64,000 nt of DNA from Eggerthella timonensis (GCF_900184265.1 NZ_FXXA01000002.1:1262918-1326917), one strand, 5' to 3'. Shown: positions 43,982 through 53,111, counted from the stretch's first letter. The notes: generated by a model not told the origin, from the sequence alone. Numbers and translations: made by a program.

Positions 43982-44362
43982 GTGGAAAAAATGTCCATGT
44001 CGCACGAGGACTACCTTGAAGCCATCGTGATGCTGGGAGGCACGACGGAGGTATCGGTCAGGTCGGTCGACATCGCGACGAAGCTCGACGTGTCGAAGGC
44101 CTCGGTGAACAAGGCCGTGAGCTCGCTCAAGGAAAAAGGCTTAGCCGACCAGCCCTATTACGGCGACATCACGCTCACCGAAGAAGGGTACGCCTACGGC
44201 ATGTCGGTGCTCGATCGCCATCACATGCTGTTCACGTTCCTCACGAAGGCGCTTGGCATTCCCGAGGAGCAGGCTGAAAAGGAAGCCTGCCTCATGGAGC
44301 ACGCAATCAGCGACGAGTCCTTCAAAAAATGGAGTTCTTATATTAACAAACTCGACCTCTAG
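43982..44362 (+). CDS. DtxR/MntR-family metal-dependent repressor
   Basis: A 126-aa protein: winged helix with MSMSHEDYLEAIVMLGGTTE at the start and VRSVDIATKLDVSKASVNKA as recognition region, then the metal-binding/dimerisation helices (YAYGMSVLDRHHMLFTFLTK, EKEACLMEHAISDESFKKW) with the typical Glu-His ligands. It ends there, so it lacks the SH3-like third domain, as MntR does. The GTG start follows AAGGAGG. Position after the feo genes makes it their likely iron- or manganese-responsive repressor. Confidence 0.9.
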   Translation: MEKMSMSHEDYLEAIVMLGGTTEVSVRSVDIATKLDVSKASVNKAVSSLKEKGLADQPYYGDITLTEEGYAYGMSVLDRHHMLFTFLTKALGIPEEQAEKEACLMEHAISDESFKKWSSYINKLDL

Positions 44363-44475
44363 GCCGGTTTTCGGCTCGCGGTCATGCGCTGTTTTCCTCG
44401 ATCACGCGAGCATTCAACAAGTTCTTAACGACGCGCCCGCCCGCCCCTGCCTCGGTGGCGAGGCGGGCGTCGGTG

Positions 44476-44484
44476 TGGTATGCT
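44476..44484 (+). promoter_or_regulatory. Extended -10 promoter of the FtsB/DivIC-like gene
   Basis: TGGTATGCT lies 63 bp before the TTG start. A GC-rich imperfect hairpin (CGCCCGC...GCGGGCG, about 44433-44470) sits just upstream and may end transcription from the repressor gene. Confidence 0.5.
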
Positions 44485-44547
44485 TTCCCAAGCTTCTGCA
44501 TTAAACAAACCAAACACGAAACACGATGCACAGAGGAGCCCTTTTCC

Positions 44548-45564
44548 TTGGCAACGCAGCCCTATATTCTCTCGTTTGACGAGGCGAAACGCGACACCCG
44601 TGCGCGTCGCCCCGCTTCTGCTGCGCCCGAATCGCGCCCCGTTATCCACACCGTCGACGCCATCCCCTCGTTCGAGTCGCCCTTCCGTCAACCAGGCGAG
44701 AGCCGGGGGAGCGCGCGCACGCCGGCGCATGCGCGTTCCGCGAGCGCTTCGCGGCGACCGTCCGCCAGCGTAGTCGACGGTTCGTTCGCCCGCATCTCGA
44801 CGTTCGACCGTCCTGCCGGCCGCCATGCCGCGCCGCGTCCGTCGTCGAGCGCCCGTCGCTCGTCCGGCCCGTACGGTGCGGGACGCTTCACCTCGTTTGA
44901 CGAGCGTATCGAGGAGCAGCCCGAAGAGGACGTCGAGGAGCGCCGCCTGACCCGCAAGGAGCAGCGCAAGAAGGCGCGCGCCAAGAGCAAGGCCGAGCGC
45001 GCGTTCACCAAGCAGTTCGGCGGCTCGAAGCCCTCCGATGCTTCGCAAGCGGGCCCGCGCGCCGCGGTGTACAAGGGCGAGATGGGCGCGAAGCACCGCC
45101 AGGCCGCGCGTATGCAGAACGCGGAAAGCGCGCAGGCTTCGGCGAAGCGCGGCTTCTCGCTGGGCTCGCTCGCGTCGCTCAAGTCGTCTCCGAAGTTCAT
45201 CGCGAGCGCGGCCGTCGTCGTTTGTCTCGTGCTCTCATGCGCCTTTTTGTATTCGCCCGCGCAGCAGTACTACCATGCGCTGCGAGAACGCGACCAGCTG
45301 GCCGCCGAGTACGCGGCGCTCGAGGAGCGCAACGGCGCCCTGGAAAGCGACGTCTCGTCGCTGCAGACCGACGCCGGCATCGAGGATCGCGCGCACGAGC
45401 AGTTCGGTTGGGTGAAGAAGGGCGAGGAGACGGCGAACGTGCGCGGCCTCGACCTCGACGAAGAGGAAGCGTCCTCGTTCCGAGCCAACATCACGCCGGG
45501 CAGCGTCGAGGCTCCGGAAACGTGGTATTCGCCGTTCCTCGACGCCCTGTTCGGCGTCGAATAG
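44548..45564 (+). CDS. FtsB/DivIC-family septum formation protein with long N-terminal extension
   Basis: A 338-aa protein. Residues 1-205 are cytoplasmic, disordered-looking, rich in Arg, Ser and Ala, with a Lys/Arg-rich helix near 130-155. A single membrane span (about 214-233) precedes a short coiled coil (YYHALRERDQLAAEYAALEE) and the DivIC end region EQFGWVKKGEE. DivIC/FtsB acts with FtsL and FtsQ in divisome assembly. The start is TTG, preceded by AGAGGAG. The extension is typical of some Coriobacteriia; its role is unknown. Confidence 0.85.
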   Translation: MATQPYILSFDEAKRDTRARRPASAAPESRPVIHTVDAIPSFESPFRQPGESRGSARTPAHARSASASRRPSASVVDGSFARISTFDRPAGRHAAPRPSSSARRSSGPYGAGRFTSFDERIEEQPEEDVEERRLTRKEQRKKARAKSKAERAFTKQFGGSKPSDASQAGPRAAVYKGEMGAKHRQAARMQNAESAQASAKRGFSLGSLASLKSSPKFIASAAVVVCLVLSCAFLYSPAQQYYHALRERDQLAAEYAALEERNGALESDVSSLQTDAGIEDRAHEQFGWVKKGEETANVRGLDLDEEEASSFRANITPGSVEAPETWYSPFLDALFGVE

Positions 45565-45583
45565 ACCGAGGAGAGGGGTCGTC

Positions 45584-46585
45584 ATGAGCGCCATCGCGGA
45601 ACCCGAGCGCGCCGAAAGCGGATACAAGGCGGGTCGTTACGCGGCCATCGACATCGGCACGGTGACGTGCCGCATGCTCGTGGCCGACGTGGACGAGGCC
45701 GGGCGGCTCCACGAGCTCGATCGCGAGTACGCCATCACGAACCTCGGCGAGGGTGTGGACGCCACGGGCATGCTGAAGCCCGAGGCGATGCGGCGCGTGG
45801 CCGATACCGTCGCGCGTTTCCTCGACGTGCTGCGCGGGCTCGCCGCGCCGGAGCATCCCGCTATCACGATGAAAGCCATGGCAACGTCGGCAGCGCGCGA
45901 CGCGCGCAATGCCGACGAGTTCGAGGCGCTGCTGGCGGGCCTGGGCGTCACGCTGTCCGTCATCCCCGGCGAGCGCGAGGCGGCGCTCTCGTTCGCGGGC
46001 GCGTCGTGCGACTTTTTGGGAGAGCGGCTGCTCGTCGTGGACATCGGCGGCGGCTCGACCGAGGTCATTGCCGGGCGCGCGGGCGGACGGCCCGATCGCT
46101 CGCACTCGTTCAACATCGGATGCCGTCGGGTGACGGAGAAGTTCTTCGTCACCGACCCGCCCAGCGCCGCCGAGCTCGAGCGGGCCCGCGCGTGGGTGGA
46201 GGAGGGCATGCGCCCTTACTTCGACGAGCTGCGGGGGGCGGGCTTCGCGCCCGAGCGGCTGGTGGCGGTGGCCGGCACGGCCACCACGGTGGTGTCGATC
46301 CACGAGCGCATGGAGGTGTACGACACGTCCCGCGTGCACAAGGCCCGCGTCACGCGGCCTATGCTCGACGACGTGGCCGCCCAGCTGGAAGGCGTGCCGC
46401 TTGCCCAGCGCGAGCGCATCGTCGGGCTCGATCCGGGCCGGGCGCCCGTCATCGTGGCGGGCATGGTGATCCTGCAGACGGTGCTCGACCTGGCCGGCGT
46501 CGACTCGTTCACGGTGAGCGAGTCGGACATCCTTCACGGCATCATTTTGGATGAAGCGGCGCGCTCAGGCCCCGCCGTCCGATAA
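45584..46585 (+). CDS. Ppx/GppA-family phosphatase
   Basis: A 333-aa ASKHA-fold enzyme with the phosphate loops AAIDIGTVTCRMLVADV (19-35) and VVDIGGGSTEVIAG (about 149-162), the SERE-like GEREAALSFAG and AGTATTVVSI. The family hydrolyses polyphosphate or pppGpp; at this length it lacks the C-terminal HD domain of E. coli Ppx. It follows the FtsB-like gene by 19 bp with GAGGAGAGGGG, a common pairing in Actinobacteria. Confidence 0.92.
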   Translation: MSAIAEPERAESGYKAGRYAAIDIGTVTCRMLVADVDEAGRLHELDREYAITNLGEGVDATGMLKPEAMRRVADTVARFLDVLRGLAAPEHPAITMKAMATSAARDARNADEFEALLAGLGVTLSVIPGEREAALSFAGASCDFLGERLLVVDIGGGSTEVIAGRAGGRPDRSHSFNIGCRRVTEKFFVTDPPSAAELERARAWVEEGMRPYFDELRGAGFAPERLVAVAGTATTVVSIHERMEVYDTSRVHKARVTRPMLDDVAAQLEGVPLAQRERIVGLDPGRAPVIVAGMVILQTVLDLAGVDSFTVSESDILHGIILDEAARSGPAVR

Positions 46586-46589
46586 AGTT

Positions 46590-46598
46590 TGCTACCAT
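46590..46598 (+). promoter_or_regulatory. Extended -10 promoter of tRNA-Leu
   Basis: TGCTACCAT, 34 bp before the tRNA 5' end and directly after the phosphatase gene. Confidence 0.5.
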
Positions 46599-46632
46599 AG
46601 GGCCTGCTCGTTTTCAGCGAGCCCTCGCGCAC

Positions 46633-46717
46633 GGGAGCGTGGCGGAATTGGCATACGCAGCGGACTTAAAATCCGCCGGCTTCGGTCTTGTGGGTTCGAG
46701 TCCCACCGCTCCTACCA
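46633..46717 (+). tRNA. tRNA-Leu (anticodon TAA), CCA encoded
   Basis: 85 nt with acceptor GGGAGCG/CGCTCCT (first pair G-U), anticodon stem-loop GCGGA-CTTAAAA-TCCGC giving TAA, a class II long variable arm (CGGCTTCGGTCTTG), T loop TTCGAGT and an encoded CCA. Confidence 0.97.
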
Positions 46718-46746
46718 CCTTCTCCATAGCACGCGTTTTCCGCTTC

Positions 46747-47055
46747 CTACTCCTCGTCGTACGCTTCCAGCACGGCGGGCAGCGACGCGGTCACGACGTT
46801 GCCGACGGCCGGCAGCCCGATGAGCACCGCGCTGATCACCTCGTCGCGCGTGGCACCGTGCATCTTCGCCATCTTCACGTGGAACGGCAGGCCGCTATCG
46901 AGACGCGCCGCGGCCATGACGGCGAGGTAGGCGAGAGCGGCGGTCTTGTCGTCGAGCGCGCTGGCCGCGCCGAGCGCCTGCACCGCCTCCGACCATGCCT
47001 GCTGGTGCTGTGGAGCCTCTTGAGCGAATGCTTGGAATGCGGGGCTGACGTTCAT
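46747..47055 (-). CDS. Carboxymuconolactone decarboxylase/AhpD-like protein without the CxxC motif
   Basis: A 102-aa helical protein of the CMD family: DDKTAALAYLAVMAAARLDS, then HVKMAKMHGATRDEVISAVL. The usual C-x-x-C of AhpD-type members is replaced by SGLPFHV, so peroxidase activity is unlikely; the retained His aligns with the family His. ATG follows AAAAGGAGGCG. Single gene between tRNA-Leu and the prenyl synthase gene on the other strand. Confidence 0.88.
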   Translation of the reverse strand: MNVSPAFQAFAQEAPQHQQAWSEAVQALGAASALDDKTAALAYLAVMAAARLDSGLPFHVKMAKMHGATRDEVISAVLIGLPAVGNVVTASLPAVLEAYDEE

Positions 47056-47211
47056 GGACGCCTCCTTTTCGCGCGGGATCTTCGATGCTCCCAGTGTAGC
47101 AAGCTAAGCGACACTTGACGCAAAGCGTTGCATACTCTCAACCTGATATGCGGAGAAACCCGGAAAAATAAGCCGCTGGCGCAGCGCACGGAAAGTGCTC
47201 GCTTTTCTTTG

Positions 47212-47220
47212 TGATACCAT
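47212..47220 (+). promoter_or_regulatory. Extended -10 promoter of the polyprenyl synthase gene
   Basis: TGATACCAT overlaps the in-frame ATG at 47219, which argues that translation starts at ATG 47261 instead. Confidence 0.55.
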
Positions 47221-47260
47221 GTCGAGCGGATCATTCGCCCAGGCCTACAGAGAAAGTGCT

Positions 47261-48310
47261 ATGGAGACAATCAACGAAATCATCGCAGCCGTAGAAGAAC
47301 CTCCCGAGTCGTTCGAGCAGTACCTGACGTCGTACGCCGACCGCGTGGGCGACCTGGTGAACTCCTTCATCCCGAAGGGCACGCACGCGGACATGGACCG
47401 CTACCTGTACCAGCCGCTCACGGCGTACAGCCAGAACGGCGGCAAGCGCCATCGCCCGCTCATCTGCTTCGCGGCCTGTCGCGCCGTGGGCGGCGACATG
47501 GCGCGCGCGACCAGCGCCGCGGCTGCCATCGAGCACTTCCATACCGCGGCCCTCATCCACGACGACATCGCCGACGAGGCCGAGCTTCGCCGCGGCGAGC
47601 CGTGCATGCACCTCACCGAGGGCATGGGGCTGGCCATCAACGCGGGCGACCTCGCGCTTTCCCTCGTCAACGGCACGGTGGTGTCGGACCAGAGCCTCGA
47701 CGACGCCACGAAGGTGCGCGTCATCACCGAGCTCATCGACATGACCCGCCGCACCATCGAGGGCCAGGCGCTCGACATCGGATGGGCGCGCGACGGCCGC
47801 TACGACATCACGCCCGAGGACTACCTCGTCATGGCCACGCACAAAACCGCGCATTATTCCGGCGCGGTGCCCCTGGCCATCGGCGCCATCATCGGCGGCG
47901 GCACCGAGATCGAGATCGAGGCGCTGCGCAACTACGGCCTGGACACCGGACTCGCGTTCCAGATACAGGACGACCTGCTGAACCTCGTCGGTTCGGAGGA
48001 GAGCACGCAGAAGGACTTCCGCAACGACATCACCGAGGGCAAGCGCACGCTCATGGTGGTCCACGCGCTGCAGCGCTCCGACGATCGCGATCGCCTGATC
48101 GAGATCCTGTCGTCGAAGGAGAAGGACCAGAAGGTGCTCGCCGAGGCCGTCGCCATCATGGAGGCGTCCGGCAGCATCGACTACGCGCGCAACTACGCCG
48201 AGAACCTCACGAGCATCGCGAAGAACCGCCTTACCGACATGGTGCGCCCGTCCACGGCCCGCGATTTGCTGGTGAGCATGGCCGACTGGTTCGTCAACCG
48301 GTTGAAGTAA
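47261..48310 (+). CDS. Polyprenyl diphosphate synthase (trans-prenyltransferase)
   Basis: A 349-aa enzyme with both Asp-rich motifs: IHDDIADEAELRRGEP (first motif, 101-106) and FQIQDDLLNLVG (second), plus GGKRHRPLI and KTAHYSGA. It makes the isoprenoid side chain for menaquinone or the undecaprenyl/other carrier; the chain length is not readable. Start chosen after AGAGAAAG and because a promoter overlaps the earlier ATG. Confidence 0.92.
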   Translation: METINEIIAAVEEPPESFEQYLTSYADRVGDLVNSFIPKGTHADMDRYLYQPLTAYSQNGGKRHRPLICFAACRAVGGDMARATSAAAAIEHFHTAALIHDDIADEAELRRGEPCMHLTEGMGLAINAGDLALSLVNGTVVSDQSLDDATKVRVITELIDMTRRTIEGQALDIGWARDGRYDITPEDYLVMATHKTAHYSGAVPLAIGAIIGGGTEIEIEALRNYGLDTGLAFQIQDDLLNLVGSEESTQKDFRNDITEGKRTLMVVHALQRSDDRDRLIEILSSKEKDQKVLAEAVAIMEASGSIDYARNYAENLTSIAKNRLTDMVRPSTARDLLVSMADWFVNRLK

Positions 48311-48358
48311 GCTTTTCCAGCGGCTTGCCGACCATGTCTATGCCTCTGTTGCTTTGGT

Positions 48359-48390
48359 GGAAGCGCCGCCCCGTCTGGGGCGGCGCTTCC
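48359..48390 (+). terminator. GC-rich 14-bp hairpin after the prenyl synthase gene
   Basis: Arms 48359-48372 and 48377-48390 pair perfectly around GTCT. No clear T-run follows, so efficiency is uncertain. Confidence 0.6.
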
Positions 48391-48412
48391 ATCTTGCGCT
48401 ACCATGACGCTC

Positions 48413-49309
48413 ATGGAAACCATTAAGCGACATGACACCGGTCCCGCGGTCGAAGACGTGCAGCAGCGCCTCGTCACCATCGGGCTGCTCGATCCCGCCG
48501 ACGTTGACGGCGAGTTCGGCGATACCACGGCCGAGGCCGTGCAGGCGTTCTGCGGCGGCGCGGGCCTGCCCCTCACCGACGAGGTGACCGAGAAGGTGTG
48601 GGCGGCGCTCGTCGACGCCTCGTTCACGCTGGGCGACCGTACCCTGTACCTGCGCATGCCGCACTTCCACGGCCATGACGTGCTGGAGCTGCAGCACGCG
48701 CTGGGCGCGCTCGGCTTCGCCTGCGGCGCCACCGACGGCATCTTCGGCGCGTTCACCGAGCTTGCGCTGCGCAAGTTCCAGCTCAACCTGGGCCTGCCGT
48801 CCGACGGCATCGCCGGCGCCTACACGTACGCCGCCATCCGCAACCTCCACCATTCGTGGGAGGGCAAGGAGGCGGTGCACGGTTCCAGCCACCTCGGGTT
48901 CGCCCGCGCCGCCGACGTGCTCGAGCGCAATGCGCTGTGCCTGTTCGGCACGCAGGACTTCACGCGCAGCGTCGCATCGCGCATGTCGAACCTCGCGCTG
49001 GCCACGAACCCCGCATCAAAGATCATGAGCGCCGACTCGCTGCTCGTCGCCCCCGACGACTCGATGCTGCTCGTGCACATCGTCCTGCCGGGCGAGCTGA
49101 CGGTGACCACCGTGCCGCGCGTCAGCTTCGAGGACGAGGAGACGTTGTCGCTGCGTCTGGAAACGGCCATCGGCGTGGCCGATGCCGTCAGTCCGTCGCG
49201 CATCGCCGTCGAGCTTCCCGGTACCATGTGGGAGGATGCAGGCGAGGGTCGCTCCGCGCAGCATTTCGCCATCACGCTGCTCGACGCCCTCTGCACCGCG
49301 CTGTCGTGA
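48413..49309 (+). CDS. Peptidoglycan-binding-domain protein
   Basis: A 298-aa protein with two PG_binding_1 repeats (KRHDTGPAVEDVQQRLVTIG and GHDVLELQHALGALGFACG) in the first 145 residues. The C-terminal half is unrecognised and contains LLVHIVLPGELTVTTVPRVS. No signal peptide is present, which is odd for a wall-binding protein. A -10-like TACCAT (48400-48405) ends 7 nt before ATG 48413, so the mRNA may be leaderless; an ATG 9 bp upstream is possible. The 49310 palindrome begins directly after the stop. Confidence 0.8.
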   Translation: METIKRHDTGPAVEDVQQRLVTIGLLDPADVDGEFGDTTAEAVQAFCGGAGLPLTDEVTEKVWAALVDASFTLGDRTLYLRMPHFHGHDVLELQHALGALGFACGATDGIFGAFTELALRKFQLNLGLPSDGIAGAYTYAAIRNLHHSWEGKEAVHGSSHLGFARAADVLERNALCLFGTQDFTRSVASRMSNLALATNPASKIMSADSLLVAPDDSMLLVHIVLPGELTVTTVPRVSFEDEETLSLRLETAIGVADAVSPSRIAVELPGTMWEDAGEGRSAQHFAITLLDALCTALS

Positions 49310-49397
49310 GACGGGGGTGAGACAGAGGGACGGGGTAATCGTCTCATTTTGCGGGCAAAATGAGACGATTACCCCGTCCCTCTGTCTCACCCCCGTC
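49310..49397. repeat. REP-like perfect palindrome copy 2
   Basis: Arms 49310-49352 and 49355-49397 (43 bp) are exact reverse complements around a 2-nt centre. It shares GGGACGGGGTAATYGTCTCAT and the outer GTGAGACAGRGGGAC with the palindrome at 25089-25184. It starts on the base after the TGA of the preceding gene. Confidence 0.9.
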
Positions 49398-49428
49398 CCT
49401 TCGTCTCGCATCCCCTCGTCTCTCCCTC

Positions 49429-49444
49429 TACACCAACTGGTGTA
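49429..49444. promoter_or_regulatory. Palindrome TACACCA-AC-TGGTGTA, possible operator
   Basis: Perfect 7-bp arms, 100 bp before the proline-rich membrane protein gene, overlapping a possible -10 (TGTATT). The binding protein is unknown. Confidence 0.4.
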
Positions 49445-49545
49445 TTCTCATGTCGGTTCGATGACGGATACGCGAATCTTACTGATTTCCGCAGGTGAGG
49501 GCTTTATACTGCTGGAAACGACAATCGATTCGAAAGCAGGTTATC

Positions 49546-50049
49546 ATGGCTGACGATATGAAGAGCACCGACACGAACGCCCCGCAGCAGCCCGACGCGG
49601 CGCCGCAGCCTCCCGTCACGCCCGAGCCCCCGACCGAGCCGATGCCGCAGCAACAGCCCCCGATGGGCCAGCAGGTTCCGCCCGCGCAGCCCCAGCCGCA
49701 ACCGCAGCCCCAACAGCCGATGTACGGCGCGCCCCAGCCGCAGCCCCAGGCATTCTACCCGCCTGCGCCGCTCATGCAGCTCACCGGCGGCATGAAGTTC
49801 GCCTGGCTCGTGGTGGGCGCCCTCATGGGCATCCCGGGCATCATTATCTCGTGGCTCGTGAACGTCGACAAGATGCCGCAGGTGAAGAGCGACGCGCTCA
49901 AGTTCACCGTCATCGGATTCGTCATCAACATCGTGTTCTGGTTCATCATGAGCTTCCTGATCACCGGCGCGATCTCCGCTGCGGTGTACGGGATGATGGG
50001 AAGCCTGGACTCGGGTTCCTACGGCTACGGATACCACGGATCCTGGTAA
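49546..50049 (+). CDS. Pro/Gln-rich two-span membrane protein
   Basis: A 167-aa protein. Residues 1-72 are a low-complexity Pro/Gln-rich cytoplasmic tail; two membrane spans (about 84-102 and 125-150) are separated by a charged loop (NVDKMPQVKSDALKF); the end is Gly/Tyr-rich. The membrane part looks like small 'DUF4190/TM2-like' proteins, but I cannot assign a family. A good terminator follows. Confidence 0.75.
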   Translation: MADDMKSTDTNAPQQPDAAPQPPVTPEPPTEPMPQQQPPMGQQVPPAQPQPQPQPQQPMYGAPQPQPQAFYPPAPLMQLTGGMKFAWLVVGALMGIPGIIISWLVNVDKMPQVKSDALKFTVIGFVINIVFWFIMSFLITGAISAAVYGMMGSLDSGSYGYGYHGSW

Positions 50050-50083
50050 TCGACCGGTAAAATCTGTAAATCGCTTCATTATT

Positions 50084-50110
50084 GAAGAGCCCTCCGGGGC
50101 TCTTCCTTTT
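50084..50110 (+). terminator. Rho-independent terminator
   Basis: A 9-bp stem GAAGAGCCC/GGGCTCTTC with a 4-nt loop and CTTTT, ending the proline-rich protein transcript before the leu operon. Confidence 0.85.
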
Positions 50111-50125
50111 GCGTGCTAAAGCGAG

Positions 50126-50134
50126 TGGTACAAT
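50126..50134 (+). promoter_or_regulatory. Extended -10 promoter of leuCDB
   Basis: TGGTACAAT, 71 bp before leuC. No T-box or leucine-rich leader peptide is visible in the leader. Confidence 0.55.
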
Positions 50135-50204
50135 GAACGGCGATTTCCAGGAGTTCGCGCGGGGAAGCGCGGGCACCCGAGACCCACCGCACAAAGGAGC
50201 ACAC

Positions 50205-51473
50205 ATGCCACGTCCCATGACCATGGCGGAGAAAATCCTCGCCGCCCATGCGGGGCTCGACGAAGTGGAGCCGGGTCAGCTGATCGAATGCGATCTCGAC
50301 CTCGTGCTGTCCAACGACGTCACCGCCCCCATCGCCGTCAAAGAATTCCGCAAGATCGGCGTCGAGAAGGTGTTCGATCCTACGAAGATCGCCCTCGTGC
50401 CCGACCACTACGTTCCCAACAAGGACATCAAGAGCGCCGAGCAGGCCAAGATCGTGCGCGACTTCGCGCGCGAGCAGGGCATCACCCATTACTACGAGGT
50501 GGGCTGCATGGGCGTCGAGCACGCGCTGCTTCCCGAGCAGGGCGTCGTCGGCGCGGGCGACCTCATCATCGGCGCGGACAGCCACACCTGCACGTACGGC
50601 GCGCTGGGCGCGTTCGCCACGGGCGTGGGCTCCACCGACGCCGGCGTGGGCTACGCCACCGGCAAGGCGTGGTTCAAGGTGCCCGAGTCGCTGCTGTTCA
50701 AGATCGAGGGCGAGCTTGCCCCCGGCGTCACCGGCAAGGACGTCATCCTGCACATCATCGGCATGATCGGCGTGGACGGCGCGCTCTACCAGGCCATGGA
50801 GTTCACCGGCAGCGCTATTCGGACCATGGGCATGGACGAGCGCATGAGCATCTCGAACATGGCCATCGAAGCGGGCGGCAAAGCCGGCCTCATCGAGGTC
50901 GACGACGTGACGCGCGCCTATATGGACGGCCGCACCGAGCGCCCCTACACCGAGTACCACTCCGACGCCGATGCGACGTACGCGAAGGTGTACGAGATCG
51001 ACGCCGCCTCCATCGTGCCCACCGTGTCGTTCCCGCACCTGCCGTCGAACACGCGCCCGGCCGCCGAGGCGCGCGACGTCAAGATCGACCAGGCCGTCAT
51101 CGGCAGCTGCACGAACGGCCGCATCGTCGACATGCGCCAGGCCGCCGACGTGCTGCGCGGCCGCACCGTCCATCCCGACGTGCGCTGCATCGTGATCCCC
51201 GCCACGCAGGCCGTGTACCGCCAGTGCATGGAGGAAGGCCTCATGGACGTGTTCCTCGACGCGAACTGCGCCGTGTCCACGCCCACGTGCGGCCCCTGCC
51301 TGGGCGGCTACATGGGCATCCTGGCCGCCGGCGAGCGCGCCATCGCCACGACGAACCGCAACTTCGTCGGCCGCATGGGCGACCCCACGAGCGAGGTCTA
51401 CCTGTCCTCGCCGGCCATCGCCGCGGCGAGCGCGGTGCTCGGCCACATCGGCCTGCCCGAAGACTTGGACTAG
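50205..51473 (+). CDS. leuC: 3-isopropylmalate dehydratase large subunit
   Basis: A 422-aa aconitase-family protein of the short (HacA/LeuC2) class. The 4Fe-4S ligands are visible in GSCTNGR and [10 protein letters not shown], and [20 protein letters not shown] is intact. It isomerises 2- and 3-isopropylmalate in leucine synthesis together with LeuD. AAAGGAGC precedes ATG 50205. First gene of leuC-leuD-leuB; leuA is not in the window. Confidence 0.95.
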   Translation: MPRPMTMAEKILAAHAGLDEVEPGQLIECDLDLVLSNDVTAPIAVKEFRKIGVEKVFDPTKIALVPDHYVPNKDIKSAEQAKIVRDFAREQGITHYYEVGCMGVEHALLPEQGVVGAGDLIIGADSHTCTYGALGAFATGVGSTDAGVGYATGKAWFKVPESLLFKIEGELAPGVTGKDVILHIIGMIGVDGALYQAMEFTGSAIRTMGMDERMSISNMAIEAGGKAGLIEVDDVTRAYMDGRTERPYTEYHSDADATYAKVYEIDAASIVPTVSFPHLPSNTRPAAEARDVKIDQAVIGSCTNGRIVDMRQAADVLRGRTVHPDVRCIVIPATQAVYRQCMEEGLMDVFLDANCAVSTPTCGPCLGGYMGILAAGERAIATTNRNFVGRMGDPTSEVYLSSPAIAAASAVLGHIGLPEDLD

Positions 51474-51487
51474 GAGGGACTGCGACC

Positions 51488-51985
51488 ATGCAATTCAAAG
51501 GAACCGCGCACCGGTACGGGCGCGACATCGATACCGACGTCATCATCCCGGCCCGTTATCTGACCACGTCCGATCCGGCCGAGCTGGCGAAGCACTGCCT
51601 CGAGGACCTCGACACTTCGTTCATCGAACGCGTGCAACCCGGCGACATCATCGTGGCCGACGAGAACTTCGGCTGCGGCTCGTCGCGCGAGCACGCGCCC
51701 ATCGCCATCAAGGCGGCCGGCGTCGACGTGGTCATCGCCAAGAGCTTCGCGCGCATCTTCTACCGCAACTCCATCAACACGGGCCTCGCCATCATGGAAT
51801 GCCCCGAAGCGGTGGACGCCATCAGCCAGGGCGATGTGGTGAACGTGGACGCCGACGCGGGCGTCATCGTGAACGAGACGACGGGCCAGACCTTCGAGGC
51901 CCAGCCGTTCCCCCCGTTCATCCGCGAGATCATCGAAGCCGGCGGCCTGATCAACCGCACGAAAGCGAAGCTTGGCGAGGAGTAG
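51488..51985 (+). CDS. leuD: 3-isopropylmalate dehydratase small subunit
   Basis: A 165-aa swivelling domain with [31 protein letters not shown] and [13 protein letters not shown]. It completes the LeuCD enzyme. It begins 14 bp after leuC with AGGAGGGAC upstream, and ends 4 bp before leuB. Confidence 0.96.
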   Translation: MQFKGTAHRYGRDIDTDVIIPARYLTTSDPAELAKHCLEDLDTSFIERVQPGDIIVADENFGCGSSREHAPIAIKAAGVDVVIAKSFARIFYRNSINTGLAIMECPEAVDAISQGDVVNVDADAGVIVNETTGQTFEAQPFPPFIREIIEAGGLINRTKAKLGEE

Positions 51986-51989
51986 AGCC

Positions 51990-53099
51990 ATGACTAAAAC
52001 CTACAACATCTGCCTGCTTCCCGGCGACGGCATCGGGCCCGAGATCATCGCCGAGGGCGTCAAGGTGCTGAACGCGGTGGGCGCGAAGTACGATACGGCG
52101 TTCTCGTACACCGAGGCGTTGCTGGGCGGATGCGCCATCGACGCGACGGGCGTTGCGCTGCCGGAGGAGACGCTGCGCGTGGCCGAAACGTCCGACGCCG
52201 TGCTGCTGGCGGCCGTCGGCGGCCCGAAGTGGGACACCACCGATCCGTCGAAGCCCCGTCCCGAGCAGGGCTTGCTGGGCATCCGCAAGGCGCTGGGCCT
52301 GTACACGAACCTGCGTCCCGTGCAGATCTTCGCTGCGCTGGCCGACGCATCTACGCTCAAGCCCGAGATCGTGGACGGCGTGGACATGATGATCGTGCGC
52401 GAGCTGACCGGCGGCCTGTACTTCGGCCTGCGCGAGCGCTTCTACGACGAAGAGGGCTGCGGTACGGACGGCGCTTCCGGCCAGCGCGCTTACGACACGC
52501 TAGAGTATCGCGAGTACGAGGTCGAGCGCATCGCGCGCCAGGCGTTCGAGGCCGCGCGCAAGCGCCGCAACAAGGTGACCAGCGTCGATAAGGCGAACGT
52601 GCTGGAGACGAGCCGCATGTGGCGCGAGATCGTGCACCGCATCGGCGCGGAGGAGTACCCCGACGTGGAGCTCGAGGACCTGCTCGTGGACAACACGGCC
52701 ATGCAGCTCATCAGCCGCCCCGTCGATTTCGACGTGGTGGTGACCGAGAACATGTTCGGCGACATCCTGTCCGACGAAGCCGCGCAGATCACCGGCTCGT
52801 TGGGCATGTTGGCCAGCGCCAGCCTCGGCGACGGCACGGCGCTCTACGAGCCCAGCCACGGCAGCGCGCCCGACATCGCGGGGAAGGGCATCGCGAACCC
52901 GCTCGCGCAGATCCTGTCCGTCGAGATGATGCTGCGCTACAGCTTCGACATGGGCGAAGCCGCCGACGACATCCGCCGCGCGGTGACCGCCGTGCTTGAC
53001 GAGGGCTGGCGCACCGGCGACATCAAGCAGGTCTGCACGCCTGCCGACAAGGTGGTCGGCACCGTCCAGATGGGCGACCTCGTGGTGGCGCACCTGTAG
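51990..53099 (+). CDS. leuB: 3-isopropylmalate dehydrogenase
   Basis: A 369-aa NAD-dependent enzyme with [11 protein letters not shown], the substrate-binding Arg cluster ([19 protein letters not shown]), TVT-like [27 protein letters not shown] and [15 protein letters not shown]. Third step of leucine synthesis. GAGGAGTAG precedes the ATG. A strong bidirectional terminator follows. Confidence 0.96.
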   Translation: MTKTYNICLLPGDGIGPEIIAEGVKVLNAVGAKYDTAFSYTEALLGGCAIDATGVALPEETLRVAETSDAVLLAAVGGPKWDTTDPSKPRPEQGLLGIRKALGLYTNLRPVQIFAALADASTLKPEIVDGVDMMIVRELTGGLYFGLRERFYDEEGCGTDGASGQRAYDTLEYREYEVERIARQAFEAARKRRNKVTSVDKANVLETSRMWREIVHRIGAEEYPDVELEDLLVDNTAMQLISRPVDFDVVVTENMFGDILSDEAAQITGSLGMLASASLGDGTALYEPSHGSAPDIAGKGIANPLAQILSVEMMLRYSFDMGEAADDIRRAVTAVLDEGWRTGDIKQVCTPADKVVGTVQMGDLVVAHL

Positions 53100-53111
53100 C
53101 GCACGTTCCGC

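Noticed and set aside
43755-44030. 91-codon frame upstream of the DtxR-like gene
   Set aside because: No ribosome site, Pro/Ser/Arg-rich translation, and it overlaps the repressor promoter and start in another frame.
50111-50204. Leucine attenuator or T-box before leuC
   Set aside because: No leader peptide with Leu codons, no T-box core and no terminator/antiterminator pair in this short leader.
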